Position numbers and translations under genes: made by a program. A stretch of 64,000 nt of DNA. Origin: an uncultured Aquimarina sp. (GTDB lineage: Bacteria > Bacteroidota > Bacteroidia > Flavobacteriales > Flavobacteriaceae). Location of the stretch: NCBI GenBank assembly GCA_947489685.1, contig CANLEM010000002.1, forward strand, positions 248,001 through 312,000, written 5' to 3'. Below are positions 8,305 to 17,632 of this stretch, in pieces. Position 1 is the first letter of the stretch; each line of letters begins with the position of its first letter. The notes below the pieces were generated by a model. It was not told where the DNA came from. It was given only the letters and a program-made list of their open reading frames with translations, and made no database searches.

Positions 8305-10227
8305 TTATTCGTTTGTAATTTGGTCAATTTCTTCTTGAGTAACCTCCCAATCTTCCATCAATGAAGCTAAAAGATCTTTTTTTGCCTGGTATGTATCAAA
8401 AAAATTGGGTTTTGCTATTGTTTGATCATAATTAATCGCCAATTCTACGTCAATTTCTTTTATTTCTTTTTCGAGTTTATTGATTTTTGCCTCTACGTTA
8501 CTCAATTTATTATTGAGTGATTTTAGCTTTTTTTGATCTTGATATGATTGTTTTGCCGCTACTTTTGTACTAGATACTTCTTTTTGCTGTTTATCTTTTT
8601 TCTCTATATCTCTTAAATCATCAACCCTGCGTTGTTCCAGATAAAAATCTATATCTCCAAGATATTCCTTGATCTGTTTATTCTTGAACTCATATACAGT
8701 GTTACTAAGTCCTTGTAGAAAATCCCTATCGTGCGAGACAAGAATAAGGGTGCCTTCAAAACTTTTTAAAGCCTCTTTTAATACATTTTTGGATTTGATA
8801 TCCAAATGATTGGTCGGTTCATCCATTACCAATACATTAAAAGGTTCTAGCAACATCTTACACAATGCCAATCGGTTACGCTCACCACCCGACAGTACTT
8901 TTACTTTTTTATCCACTTCATCACCTCTAAACAAAAAAGCACCAAGCATATCACGTACTTTGCTACGATTTTTCTCGTTTGCAGCATTAATCATAGTTTC
9001 GTGAATGGTTATTTCTCCATCCAGATACTCAGATTGGTTTTGAGCAAAATACCCTATTTGTACATTATGTCCAAGTTTTAGGTTTCCGACATGAGATATC
9101 TCGTCAATAATAATTTTGGCCAATGTTGTTTTACCCTGTCCATTTTGACCAACAAAAGCAATTTTAGATCCTCGTTCTACCAAAAGATCAATACCTTTTA
9201 AAATTTCCTTTTCACCGTATGATTTTCCGACATTTTCGGCTTCAATTACCACTTTGCCCGGCTGTATACTTATCGGGAAACTAACATTCATAACCGCATT
9301 ATCATCTTCATCTACCTCGATACGCTCAATTTTATCAAGTTTTTTAATCAATGACTGCGCCATCGAAGCTTTAGATGCCTTGGCTCGAAATTTCTCGATT
9401 AGCTTTTCGGTTTGTTCTATCTGCTTTGATTGATTCTTTTGAGTCGCTAATTGTTGCTCTCGCATTTCTTTGCGAAGCACAAGGTATTTAGAGTAATACG
9501 TATTGTAATCATAGATACGCCCCAAAGAAATCTCGATCGTACGGTTAGTAACATTATCCAGGAACATTTTATCGTGAGATACAATTATCACTACTCCTCC
9601 ATAGTTTTTTAAGAAGTTTTCTAGCCAAATTATAGATTCTATATCCAAATGGTTGGTAGGCTCATCCAATAGCAGGATATCGTTATTCTGCAATAATAAT
9701 TTGGCCAGCTCAATACGCATTCGCCATCCACCAGAAAACGTATCGGTTAATCTTTCAAAATCTTCTCGTACAAATCCTAAACCTTGTAATACACGTTCGG
9801 TATCGCCTTCATAATTATACCCACCAATGATTTCGAAATGTTGGGTAAGATCACTAAGCTCTGTAATAAGTTGGTTATACGAATCGCTTTCGTAATCATC
9901 ACGCTCTGCTAATTGCGCGTTGATTTTATCTATCTTACGTTCTGTTTTTTTTATTTCTACAAAAGCTTCATATGCTTCTTCGAGTACCGTTCTACCTTGA
10001 ACAAAATCAATGTCTTGCTTTAAAAAACCAATTTTCACTTCTTTATCCATAGCAATTTGCCCTGTATCTGGTTCTTGCTCTTTGGATAAAATTTTAAGCA
10101 TTGTAGATTTACCTGCTCCGTTTTTTCCTATCAATCCTACACGATCTCCTGCACTTAATCTGAAGCTTATTTCTTCAAAAAGATACTCTCCTCCAAATGA
10201 TATTGATAAGTTATGTATGTTTAACAT
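8305..10227 (-). CDS. ABC-F family ATPase (ribosome-associated type)
   Basis: A 640-residue soluble protein with two ABC domains and no membrane segments. The first has Walker A GKNGAGKST at residues 34-42, signature FSGGWRMR and Walker B LLLDEPTNHLD. The second has GQNGQGKTT, LSGGERNR and LVMDEPTNHLD. Both Walker B motifs are followed by the NHLD form typical of ABC-F. The inter-domain linker is charged and helical, and residues about 540-625 form a lysine-rich coiled coil as in Uup/YheS-like members. ABC-F proteins act on the ribosome (translation factor or antibiotic resistance) rather than in transport. This looks like a housekeeping form. Confidence 0.93.
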   Translation of the reverse strand: MLNIHNLSISFGGEYLFEEISFRLSAGDRVGLIGKNGAGKSTMLKILSKEQEPDTGQIAMDKEVKIGFLKQDIDFVQGRTVLEEAYEAFVEIKKTERKIDKINAQLAERDDYESDSYNQLITELSDLTQHFEIIGGYNYEGDTERVLQGLGFVREDFERLTDTFSGGWRMRIELAKLLLQNNDILLLDEPTNHLDIESIIWLENFLKNYGGVVIIVSHDKMFLDNVTNRTIEISLGRIYDYNTYYSKYLVLRKEMREQQLATQKNQSKQIEQTEKLIEKFRAKASKASMAQSLIKKLDKIERIEVDEDDNAVMNVSFPISIQPGKVVIEAENVGKSYGEKEILKGIDLLVERGSKIAFVGQNGQGKTTLAKIIIDEISHVGNLKLGHNVQIGYFAQNQSEYLDGEITIHETMINAANEKNRSKVRDMLGAFLFRGDEVDKKVKVLSGGERNRLALCKMLLEPFNVLVMDEPTNHLDIKSKNVLKEALKSFEGTLILVSHDRDFLQGLSNTVYEFKNKQIKEYLGDIDFYLEQRRVDDLRDIEKKDKQQKEVSSTKVAAKQSYQDQKKLKSLNNKLSNVEAKINKLEKEIKEIDVELAINYDQTIAKPNFFDTYQAKKDLLASLMEDWEVTQEEIDQITNE

Positions 10228-10285
10228 TAGCTTTTGAATATTTTCTGCAAAGATGCTTAATTTTGTGTTACCATAAAAGTAGCGT

Positions 10286-10672
10286 ATGAACTTCTTAAAA
10301 GGAACTAAGGTTTACAGCATATTAACCGGTAGTTGTCCGGTTTGCCAGCAAGAAAGCATGTACACGGTATCAAACCCCTATAAGCTTACTGATACTCTAA
10401 AAATGAATGAGCGATGCACTCATTGTAAAACCAAATATAAGATAGAACCTTCTTTTTTTTATGGAGCAATGTACGTAAGTTATCCGGTAGGTATAGCATT
10501 TGCAGTTACAGCCTTTTTGATTGGCTATTTTCTTTTGAAACTTAATTTGGTTGCTACTTTTTTACTAATCGCAGCAACTATGATTATTTCATTACCTATA
10601 ATTCTAAGATTATCCCGAAATATCTGGATTAACTTTTTTATGCATTATAAAAAAGAGAAGAAATTATCATAA
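10286..10672 (+). CDS. DUF983 family membrane protein
   Basis: A 128-residue protein with a Cys-rich head (GSCPVCQQES and RCTHCKTKYKIEPSFFYGAMY), giving two CxxC pairs likely to bind a metal, followed by two transmembrane helices around residues 60-105. This is the DUF983 layout, common in Bacteroidota and alphaproteobacteria and of unknown function. It is divergent from the ABC-F gene across a 58-bp gap, and its last 28 bases overlap the 3' end of the convergent FAD oxidoreductase gene. Confidence 0.88.
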   Translation: MNFLKGTKVYSILTGSCPVCQQESMYTVSNPYKLTDTLKMNERCTHCKTKYKIEPSFFYGAMYVSYPVGIAFAVTAFLIGYFLLKLNLVATFLLIAATMIISLPIILRLSRNIWINFFMHYKKEKKLS

Positions 10673-11700
10673 CGCTTGATATCTATTTCTTTATCCAAAG
10701 GGATTTCATTTTGGATGCTATCATATAAATTTTCTGCAACAGTGGGGCCTATTAATATGCCTCGACTGCCCAAACCGTTTAAAATATGCAGGTTTTTATA
10801 CTCTGGGTGAGTTCCTACCAAAGGCCTTCTATCTCTTACTGTAGGTCTAATGCCAGCCACCTGATCTATAATTTTATAAGGTACTTGTAGAAAACGCTCT
10901 AATTTTTGTACTAATTCTTGTTTTGCCGATGATGTAGTTTCTGGAGAAGTGTCTTGATTATTGTAAGTCGCTCCAATTTTGTATACATCATGCCCTAGTG
11001 GTATAATAAAGATAGAAGATTTTATGGCTTCTTTTAACTGTAATTTGGGAGACGAAATGATCATATATTCTCCCTTGTTACCTACCAAAGGTAAATACTT
11101 AAAAAACGGATTATTTTGCAGTCCAAAACCTTCAGAAAATAAAATGCGTTTCGCTTTATGACCTTTATAAGAGACGAAATTTTTGGTAACGATTAATTGT
11201 TCATGATCAAAAGATTCGTGTATCACACAATTCTTTTCACCAAGGTATTTTATATAAGACGAAAGCAAGTATTTTATATCTATTCTTCCAGTATATTTCA
11301 CTTTTCCATAATGAAACGGAATATCCAAAGCTGTATTGGTGTTATGTACTAATTTCTGATCTAGAAATTTTTCTAGAACCGGCTTGTCACAGGCCTCAAA
11401 CCAGGTATTTTGTTCCTCAATAGAATTAAATCTACGAAGTACAGGAAGTTCAAAAACTAATGATTTATGAAGTTTGGTCTCCAGACCTTTATAAAAGGGA
11501 ATAGCTTTTTGAATTTGCTCTACGGCACTCCAAGCAGGTGTAAAACGCTTCAATATTATAGGATTATACAATCCACCAGCTACTCTAGATGATTTTTGAG
11601 AAGAATCTTCGAAAACCAGGAATGATTTATCATTATTCTCCAATTGCTCTACAAAAGATAAACCGGCCAATCCAAAACCAACAACAATATAATCTAACAT
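10645..11700 (-). CDS. FAD-dependent oxidoreductase (DAO family)
   Basis: A 351-residue flavoprotein. The N-terminal dinucleotide-binding motif is DYIVVGFGLAGLSFVEQL (GxGxxG, residues 3-20), followed by an acidic residue after the second strand. The C-terminal FAD contact region reads GIRPTVRDRRPLVGTHP, then a GLGSRGILIGP segment, as in the D-amino-acid oxidase/glycine oxidase and MnmC C-terminal superfamily. Substrate not assignable. It is convergent with and overlaps the DUF983 gene. Confidence 0.88.
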   Translation of the reverse strand: MLDYIVVGFGLAGLSFVEQLENNDKSFLVFEDSSQKSSRVAGGLYNPIILKRFTPAWSAVEQIQKAIPFYKGLETKLHKSLVFELPVLRRFNSIEEQNTWFEACDKPVLEKFLDQKLVHNTNTALDIPFHYGKVKYTGRIDIKYLLSSYIKYLGEKNCVIHESFDHEQLIVTKNFVSYKGHKAKRILFSEGFGLQNNPFFKYLPLVGNKGEYMIISSPKLQLKEAIKSSIFIIPLGHDVYKIGATYNNQDTSPETTSSAKQELVQKLERFLQVPYKIIDQVAGIRPTVRDRRPLVGTHPEYKNLHILNGLGSRGILIGPTVAENLYDSIQNEIPLDKEIDIKRYDNFFSFL

Positions 11701-11713
11701 AGCGCAAAAATAT

Positions 11714-11742
11714 AAAAACGCCCAACTAGGTTGGGCGTTTTT
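11714..11742 (-). terminator. Terminator of the gld operon
   Basis: A 12-bp perfect stem (11714-11725 with 11731-11742), loop CTAGG, lies 28 bases after the gldN stop codon. It has T-runs on both sides of the stem. It probably ends the gldKLMN transcript. It sits just before the FAD oxidoreductase start, separating the two units. Confidence 0.85.
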
Positions 11743-11769
11743 CGTATAAGTTATTTTATAAGATAGAAC

Positions 11770-12663
11770 TTAGTAGCTCCACATATCCATTTCAAAATTT
11801 CGAATACTCTCTTTAATTCGCTCACTTTCAAGAAGTTGCATCAAAGCGTTGTCCACGATATAGTCTTTAATCTCGCGGTCACCCTGTTCATTATCTTCCT
11901 TATAAATAATCGAGTTAAATCGTCTAGCATTTAGAATATGATCTAAAGTAAAAGGCATCGAGGTATTTCTTCGGTTAAAAGCAAGCGCATTATGAAGAAT
12001 TTCTCTTACATCTGGATACCATACCCAAAATAATGCAACCATATCCGGCTCATCATCATCGATAAAGTTTACATCCGGAGCTACAGGTGCTAACCCAAGC
12101 AATCTGTATCTCAATTCTCCTTGACGTTTATCAAAATACCAATATCCTCTTATTTTATATTCTGAAATATCAGCAGAGCTAATATCTCTTCTGTTAATAT
12201 ATTGAGGATCTACTGTTTCACCTGCATTATATTGCTCATATCCTAAATCTGTTGTGTCTATCTTAGACATTGTAGACTGAAGATCTTCGAAAGTACGTGT
12301 TTCAGTAAAATATGAATCTGAATAAATACTTTTTATTTTTCCGTTTTTGATATTAGAAACCAATACATCATATAAAGAACGACGATTAGCACCTATATTA
12401 TTAGTATCAATAGGATAATACAATGGAAAATTAATTCTCTCATCAAGATCAATAGTTTCCCAAGTGGTCTTAGCCCATAATACATCACGTTTATCAACAT
12501 AACCATACTCTAACGGATGATCGTTATCGTACATTATTTGCTCTGCCGTTTTCTTTCCGATATCATCGGGCTGTTCGGCATTTAATATATTATTGGTTTG
12601 ACCTAGCGAAACTGCCGAGATCAATACACCAAAAACGGTTAATATAAAATTTCTCAAATTCAT
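11770..12663 (-). CDS. gldN: GldN, type IX secretion/gliding motility protein
   Basis: A 297-residue periplasmic protein with signal peptide (NFILTVFGVLISAVSLGQ). After a variable N-terminal segment comes the family body with VDKRDVLWAKTTWETIDLDERIN, which is the characteristic start of GldN/PorN. In the T9SS, GldN associates with the GldK lipoprotein ring on the periplasmic side of the outer membrane. It is the last gene of gldK-gldL-gldM-gldN, 16 bp after gldM, and is followed by a strong terminator. Family order and content make this assignment secure. Confidence 0.97.
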   Translation of the reverse strand: MNLRNFILTVFGVLISAVSLGQTNNILNAEQPDDIGKKTAEQIMYDNDHPLEYGYVDKRDVLWAKTTWETIDLDERINFPLYYPIDTNNIGANRRSLYDVLVSNIKNGKIKSIYSDSYFTETRTFEDLQSTMSKIDTTDLGYEQYNAGETVDPQYINRRDISSADISEYKIRGYWYFDKRQGELRYRLLGLAPVAPDVNFIDDDEPDMVALFWVWYPDVREILHNALAFNRRNTSMPFTLDHILNARRFNSIIYKEDNEQGDREIKDYIVDNALMQLLESERIKESIRNFEMDMWSY

Positions 12664-12679
12664 AACTAATACGTTTATT

Positions 12680-14227
12680 TTAGTTCGTTAACTCAACAAT
12701 AACCGGAGATATTTTTTTCAATTTATATCCAGCGTTTGTAGTTAACTGTGCTTTAATATCAATAATCTGTACAGAAGAACCTCTTTTTGCCTTACGCAAT
12801 GCAGATTTAGCCTTAGAATCAAGTCTTTTTCCACGTACACTTACTGTAGGCTGTCCTTCTACTTTAAATTTAAATCCTGTTACATTAAGTTTGATATCGA
12901 AATCAAAATCTGGTAAGATAGCTCCGATAGATGAAATATTTAACGCATTTCTTGCCATTTTTATTGCACCATCTTCTCCACGAACAGTTCCTACTGGTCT
13001 TGGGATATCTTTAATTCTAAATTTCTTACTGTCACTTACAGAAGTACCATTTGCAAGTTTACCACTTACTTTAATACTTACTTCACGTGCTCTCACTGTA
13101 GTAACATTCATTACATATTTACCAGCACCTCCTGTTTTTCTTAAACCAGGAGCCGATGCATTTACATTCGGTACTCCAGGAATAGAAATCGTCATTGGGT
13201 TATTTACCCCACGATATACCACATTCATTTTATCTGCAGAAATTACAGCAGAGTTTGGTCTTGGAATTACTGTATACGAACTCTTGATAGGAATTTTTAC
13301 AATAGAATCTCCTTCTTTAAATTCAAGCTCACCAGCTACATCTCTTTCTCCAACATTACCTGCAGGGAAATCTAACATGATTTGACCATTCTGAACTTCA
13401 GTCTGCTCTTTACCATTAACCATTACTTTGGTTGGTTTAAGAGTAGCATCAAAACGTCCAAGAACGATTCTACCTTTAAATTTTTCACCACTAAAGAATG
13501 CCGTTTTATCAGCTACAACAATTGCCTCATAGTTACTAAAAGAAAGTTCTGATGCTTGTTGCCCTGCTAATAAAGCAGAAAGCACTTTACTTTCTGTAGT
13601 CTTAACATCTGCTTGCATTTGCGTAAGCTTAGTTAATGTTGCTACTAATGGAAATCCTTCAAAATTGTAGTTTAACCACTTTTTGTTCACACCAGCTCTG
13701 TCTTTAACATCACTAGTAGAAAAAGTTTTAAGTACATCATCTGCTACCGAAGCATCAACTTCTTTAACTTCTTTAATTGCAGCAGATACACCATCTCTAT
13801 ATTTTGAAACGTTATCCAAAAATTCTTGTGCTCCAGGTGTTACTTTACCTCCAGCAAAAAACTTTTGATCCAAAGTAAGAGACTTATCCATTGTTTCATA
13901 ATCCGTTGGATCACTTAAATCCTGAGTTATCTCAGACTTAATTTTGTCTAAATATGCATTAAATTCATTAGAAAGCACGCTAATTTGATCCGCTTTCTCT
14001 TTTAGTGGTGTATATTTCTCTGGTTGCTCTGCCACTTTTTCGGCAAGACCAGTCATAAATGAATTATTACGTTCTGTAGATATTGTGTTAGATTCGGTAA
14101 GTTTTTCGTTCATCAAACCGAAAGCTGATAATACCTCTTTTGACATGTTTAATGCCATCATCGCGATGAAAACCAAATACATTAGGTTAATCATCTTCTG
14201 CCTTGGGGATAGTTTTCCTCCTGCCAT
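12680..14227 (-). CDS. gldM: GldM, T9SS motor shaft protein
   Basis: A 515-residue protein with a single N-terminal membrane helix (LMYLVFIAMMALNMSKEVLSAF, about residues 14-35) preceded by the GGKLSPRQKMI segment typical of GldM. The remainder is periplasmic: helical bundle first, then several Ig-like beta domains. GldM dimers are driven to rotate by the GldL ring and reach up to GldK/GldN. The gene starts 50 bp after gldL. Length fits the family (about 510-530 residues). Confidence 0.97.
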   Translation of the reverse strand: MAGGKLSPRQKMINLMYLVFIAMMALNMSKEVLSAFGLMNEKLTESNTISTERNNSFMTGLAEKVAEQPEKYTPLKEKADQISVLSNEFNAYLDKIKSEITQDLSDPTDYETMDKSLTLDQKFFAGGKVTPGAQEFLDNVSKYRDGVSAAIKEVKEVDASVADDVLKTFSTSDVKDRAGVNKKWLNYNFEGFPLVATLTKLTQMQADVKTTESKVLSALLAGQQASELSFSNYEAIVVADKTAFFSGEKFKGRIVLGRFDATLKPTKVMVNGKEQTEVQNGQIMLDFPAGNVGERDVAGELEFKEGDSIVKIPIKSSYTVIPRPNSAVISADKMNVVYRGVNNPMTISIPGVPNVNASAPGLRKTGGAGKYVMNVTTVRAREVSIKVSGKLANGTSVSDSKKFRIKDIPRPVGTVRGEDGAIKMARNALNISSIGAILPDFDFDIKLNVTGFKFKVEGQPTVSVRGKRLDSKAKSALRKAKRGSSVQIIDIKAQLTTNAGYKLKKISPVIVELTN

Positions 14228-14277
14228 TTCTTCTTAGATTTTGGTAGTTATTATATAATTATTTAATTATTAAAATG

Positions 14278-14904
14278 TTAACTTCTGTTCATTGCAGTTA
14301 ACATACCACCATACACTCCATTAAGTGAAGAAAGGTTACTAGCAAGGCTTTCCATTTGATCCTTAAGTTTTGCCGCATTATCTGCGATAGCTTGATTAGC
14401 TTCAGCTTGCTTAGCAGAAGATTCTAACTGTACTTTGTACAAACTATTTAAAGATTCTAGGTGAGAAGCTGCATTAGCCATCTCTTCGCTATATTTTTTA
14501 GTTCCCTGGATTGCATCAACAGTAGGAGAAATATTTTTTGCCGCACCTTCAAAGTTACGGATACTTTCACCCAAACTGTTCATTAAGCTAGTATCTACTC
14601 TAGCTTCTTTAAGCATTTCATCTAATTTTTTAGATAATAATCCTTCTGGAGTAGCATCTTGTTTTTTATCTTTCTTGTTACCTCCTGCTAGTTCAGGATA
14701 TACAAGAGACCAATCTAATTCGTCATCTACAGGTTCGAATGCAGAAACAGTAAATACGAATGCTTCTGTAATCAGACCAATAATAAGCATTTGGTTACCA
14801 AATGGCCAGTGCATAATTTTAAATAGTGCACCTAAGATTACAACGGCCGCTCCTAGACCGTATACCATGTTCATTAACTTTTTGCTTGCTTTTGAATTTG
14901 CCAT
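14278..14904 (-). CDS. gldL: GldL, T9SS inner-membrane motor protein
   Basis: A 208-residue protein with two adjacent transmembrane helices (about residues 12-58) carrying the conserved IMHWPFGNQM turn, followed by a cytoplasmic acidic segment and a long coiled-coil tail. GldL forms a pentameric proton-driven motor around two GldM helices. Glu in the second helix (EAFVFTVSAFEP) corresponds to the functional glutamate of the family. Between gldK and gldM, transcribed leftward. Confidence 0.97.
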   Translation of the reverse strand: MANSKASKKLMNMVYGLGAAVVILGALFKIMHWPFGNQMLIIGLITEAFVFTVSAFEPVDDELDWSLVYPELAGGNKKDKKQDATPEGLLSKKLDEMLKEARVDTSLMNSLGESIRNFEGAAKNISPTVDAIQGTKKYSEEMANAASHLESLNSLYKVQLESSAKQAEANQAIADNAAKLKDQMESLASNLSSLNGVYGGMLTAMNRS

Positions 14905-14981
14905 AATAAATTTGTTTTGTTTTTTAAATCTAAATTTTAAAAAAAAGGGTTAGTAATTAAGTTGATAGAAAATTTTGGGAC

Positions 14982-16355
14982 TTATTTTTGATTCACAGTA
15001 TTATCTTCTCCAGTCACGTCAGTACCCATATAGTCCTGAACGGTTCTAAATCCGATATAACTTCTAGCTGAATCCGCATACTCATAATCTCTGGTACTTA
15101 CTTGTAGGAAATAAGCAACATCTTTCCAGGATCCTCCACGTACTACTTTACGTTTATTGTCGTCATCGTTAACATTTGGGTTCATTGACGAAACGTATTC
15201 ATAAGCTGCTGGATCGTAGGATGACTGTACCCACTCAGAAACATTACCCGCCATATTATATAGGTTATAATCATTCGGGTCAAACGTTTTGGCTTCGACA
15301 GTATATAAGAAATTATCTGCTGCGTAGTTTCCTCTAAGAGGCTTGAAATTTGCAAGGAAACAACCTCTATCATTTAGGGCGTAAGGTCCTCCCCATGGAT
15401 AGGTCGCCGATTCTAAACCACCTCTAGCGGCGTACTCCCATTCGGCCTCTGTTGGTAATCTAAAATAGTTTACAAATTCTTTACTTTTCTTCTTTTGAAA
15501 GGTATTTTTTTCAATAGTTCTCCATCTACAGAAGGCTTTAGCTTGTTCCCAAGAAACACCTACTACAGGATAATCGTCATATGCACTATGCCAAAAGTAA
15601 TCATTGTGCATTGGTTCATTATATGAATAGTTAAAATCTTTGATCCACACAGTGGTATCAGGATAGACTTTAATTACTTCTTCTTTTACAAAATCTTTTC
15701 TTCCACCTTTTCTAGCTCTAGCTGCCGATTGAATATCCATCCAAGTAAATCTAAATTCAAATTTACTTACATCTAATGTACGTCTACCATTATAGGATTC
15801 TTCTAGAGGAATATACATCGTATCCATAACTTCGGCATAAAACTCATCTGGATAATCATCGATATCCCATTCGATATCTATATCCTTATTTAGTCTTCTA
15901 CCTTCGTAGCCAGTTTCTCCTGTGCCACTATAGTTATCGTACATGTATTTTTCGTAAACCGACATGTTTTCGGTATCTGCATCTAAGAATGCATACTCCC
16001 CGACACCATCGTCTCCAGGAGTTTTACCTAATTCATCAGCCATTATCGCAAGTCTCATTCTAAGAACAGAATCGCGAACCCAATGAACAAATTGTCTATA
16101 TTCACTATTGGTGATTTCCGTTTCATCCATATAAAAAGAACGAACGGTAACCATTTTGGTGGGTGCGTTTGCTAACGCTGCTTTGTCATCATCCGACTTA
16201 CCCATAATGAAGGATCCTCCGGGGATGAGGGCCATTCCATATGGCTTCTGCGGGTGCCATTTTTTTCCTTGTGCTCCTACTAGCTCTCCTCGGTTTCCTC
16301 CACCACAACTATAGAGCATTGCTAAAATAGCAAAGAGTGATACAAATTTCTTCAT
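14982..16355 (-). CDS. gldK: GldK, T9SS lipoprotein with formylglycine-enzyme-like fold
   Basis: A 457-residue outer-membrane lipoprotein. The signal peptide ends at a lipobox (AMLYSCGGG, Cys at residue 17). The body is a SUMF1/FGE-type domain with the usual landmarks PGGSFIMGKSDDD, DETEITNSEYRQFV, RLPTEAEWEYAARGG, NMAGNVSEWV and VVRGGSWKD. In GldK the fold is structural, forming the periplasmic ring with GldN. First gene of the gld operon, 110 bp downstream of the arginase-like gene, with a possible own promoter in that gap. Confidence 0.97.
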   Translation of the reverse strand: MKKFVSLFAILAMLYSCGGGNRGELVGAQGKKWHPQKPYGMALIPGGSFIMGKSDDDKAALANAPTKMVTVRSFYMDETEITNSEYRQFVHWVRDSVLRMRLAIMADELGKTPGDDGVGEYAFLDADTENMSVYEKYMYDNYSGTGETGYEGRRLNKDIDIEWDIDDYPDEFYAEVMDTMYIPLEESYNGRRTLDVSKFEFRFTWMDIQSAARARKGGRKDFVKEEVIKVYPDTTVWIKDFNYSYNEPMHNDYFWHSAYDDYPVVGVSWEQAKAFCRWRTIEKNTFQKKKSKEFVNYFRLPTEAEWEYAARGGLESATYPWGGPYALNDRGCFLANFKPLRGNYAADNFLYTVEAKTFDPNDYNLYNMAGNVSEWVQSSYDPAAYEYVSSMNPNVNDDDNKRKVVRGGSWKDVAYFLQVSTRDYEYADSARSYIGFRTVQDYMGTDVTGEDNTVNQK

Positions 16356-16393
16356 AACGTGTTTTAGGTTAAGATCTTCTAGATTTAAGGACG

Positions 16394-16424
16394 TAAACCT
16401 ATTTATTTATTTCCAGAAAAACAA
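16394..16424 (-). promoter_or_regulatory. Possible promoter of gldKLMN
   Basis: On the minus strand TTG (complement of 16422-16424) is followed after 20 bp by TAGGTTTA (complement of 16394-16401), one base from the TAnnTTTG consensus. It lies about 40 bp before the gldK start. Confidence 0.4.
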
Positions 16425-16465
16425 TTTTTTTCTAAAAAAAACCTTAAATCTACCTAATAAAAATG

Positions 16466-17629
16466 TTAAACTTCGTTTTTTCGTTTTGCCTTATACCATC
16501 TTTCAGGTATTTCTTGATTACAAGCACGCTCATAATCGTTGTATGTGCAAGGTAATAACGTATGTCTTTTCAATTTATTATTGCCAGATGAAATAAAAGG
16601 TATTTCTATCCACCATCTTCCCGTTTTTGCACTCTTGTAGAAAGACAAAATTTCGTCTTCAACCGGAACATTATAATGTAGTGTACTTTTCTGATTTTTG
16701 ATATCTAATTCTTCAGACCTGTAGTTAACTCCTTCAATAAAATACCAAATAATTTGACTTATCAATACAGAAGCGGCTTCTTCATTTTTAAAATTTTTAA
16801 ACTCATAGATCCCAAAACTTTTAACCTTATCACTAATCCCGGCATACCTAGATATAGCACATATCTCTCTTCCGTCAAAACCATTAGGAGAGGCCACGGC
16901 TCCCTGTATGCTATTTGAATTCATAACTCCAAGATCTATTGCCACAATATCAGCATCACGCATTATAGGCTCTACTATTGTAACATCAGAAATCACTTCA
17001 CCCAAACGATATGCATCAAAATATAATTTTTCGATAAGATCTATTTCTTCCTGAGCATTAAAATAAGTTTGGTATCCTATATTACTGTAGTTAAAAAGAT
17101 TGTAAGGCTGCTCTACAATAATTTTGCCTACAAACGAAGTATTTGTAATCGGTTGAGAAGAATTACCCAAATCAAATCTACTATCTACATTAGCCAGATT
17201 GACCATACGCTCTAAAATATCAAAAGATCTATACTGCGCATAAACGATATCCTGACTCCCTCCTAAAACAATAGGGATTATATTTTTTTGCAAAAGTGTA
17301 GACAACACCTCTTGAACCAAATAATAAGTATCACTAACTTCATTACCAGGTGTAATATCACCAAGATCTACAATAGCTGTATCCCAATTTCCTGGAAAGA
17401 GCTCATATAAAGATCTGCGAATAGTATCAAAATTTAATTGCTCGCCTAAAAAATCTACATCATTTCTATTTTCCTGCACTCCAAGAATAGCAATATCCAC
17501 TTTTTCAAGATCAGGCACTCCATTACTCAACGTGTGAATTTTAATGTTTTTCCCTAAAGAATGATCTGAAAGTAATTTGGTGTGCGCAGCTACTAAATCA
17601 CTAACTGGTGCAAGAAATTCGAAAGACAT
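16466..17629 (-). CDS. Arginase/formiminoglutamase-fold protein with degenerate metal site
   Basis: A 387-residue protein that follows the ureohydrolase fold but lacks most metal ligands. Where arginases have GGxHD/E, it has GGSQD (123-127); where they have DAHxD, it has DSRFD (149-153); and where they have D-x-D, it has DLG (232-234). Thus only about three of six Mn ligands (D149, D153, D232) remain. Database names such as formimidoylglutamase would be unsafe here; a non-catalytic role is more likely. It lies between topA and gldK on the same strand, 3 bp after topA. A link with the T9SS is only suggested by position. Confidence 0.8.
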   Translation of the reverse strand: MSFEFLAPVSDLVAAHTKLLSDHSLGKNIKIHTLSNGVPDLEKVDIAILGVQENRNDVDFLGEQLNFDTIRRSLYELFPGNWDTAIVDLGDITPGNEVSDTYYLVQEVLSTLLQKNIIPIVLGGSQDIVYAQYRSFDILERMVNLANVDSRFDLGNSSQPITNTSFVGKIIVEQPYNLFNYSNIGYQTYFNAQEEIDLIEKLYFDAYRLGEVISDVTIVEPIMRDADIVAIDLGVMNSNSIQGAVASPNGFDGREICAISRYAGISDKVKSFGIYEFKNFKNEEAASVLISQIIWYFIEGVNYRSEELDIKNQKSTLHYNVPVEDEILSFYKSAKTGRWWIEIPFISSGNNKLKRHTLLPCTYNDYERACNQEIPERWYKAKRKNEV

Positions 17630-17632
17630 GTA

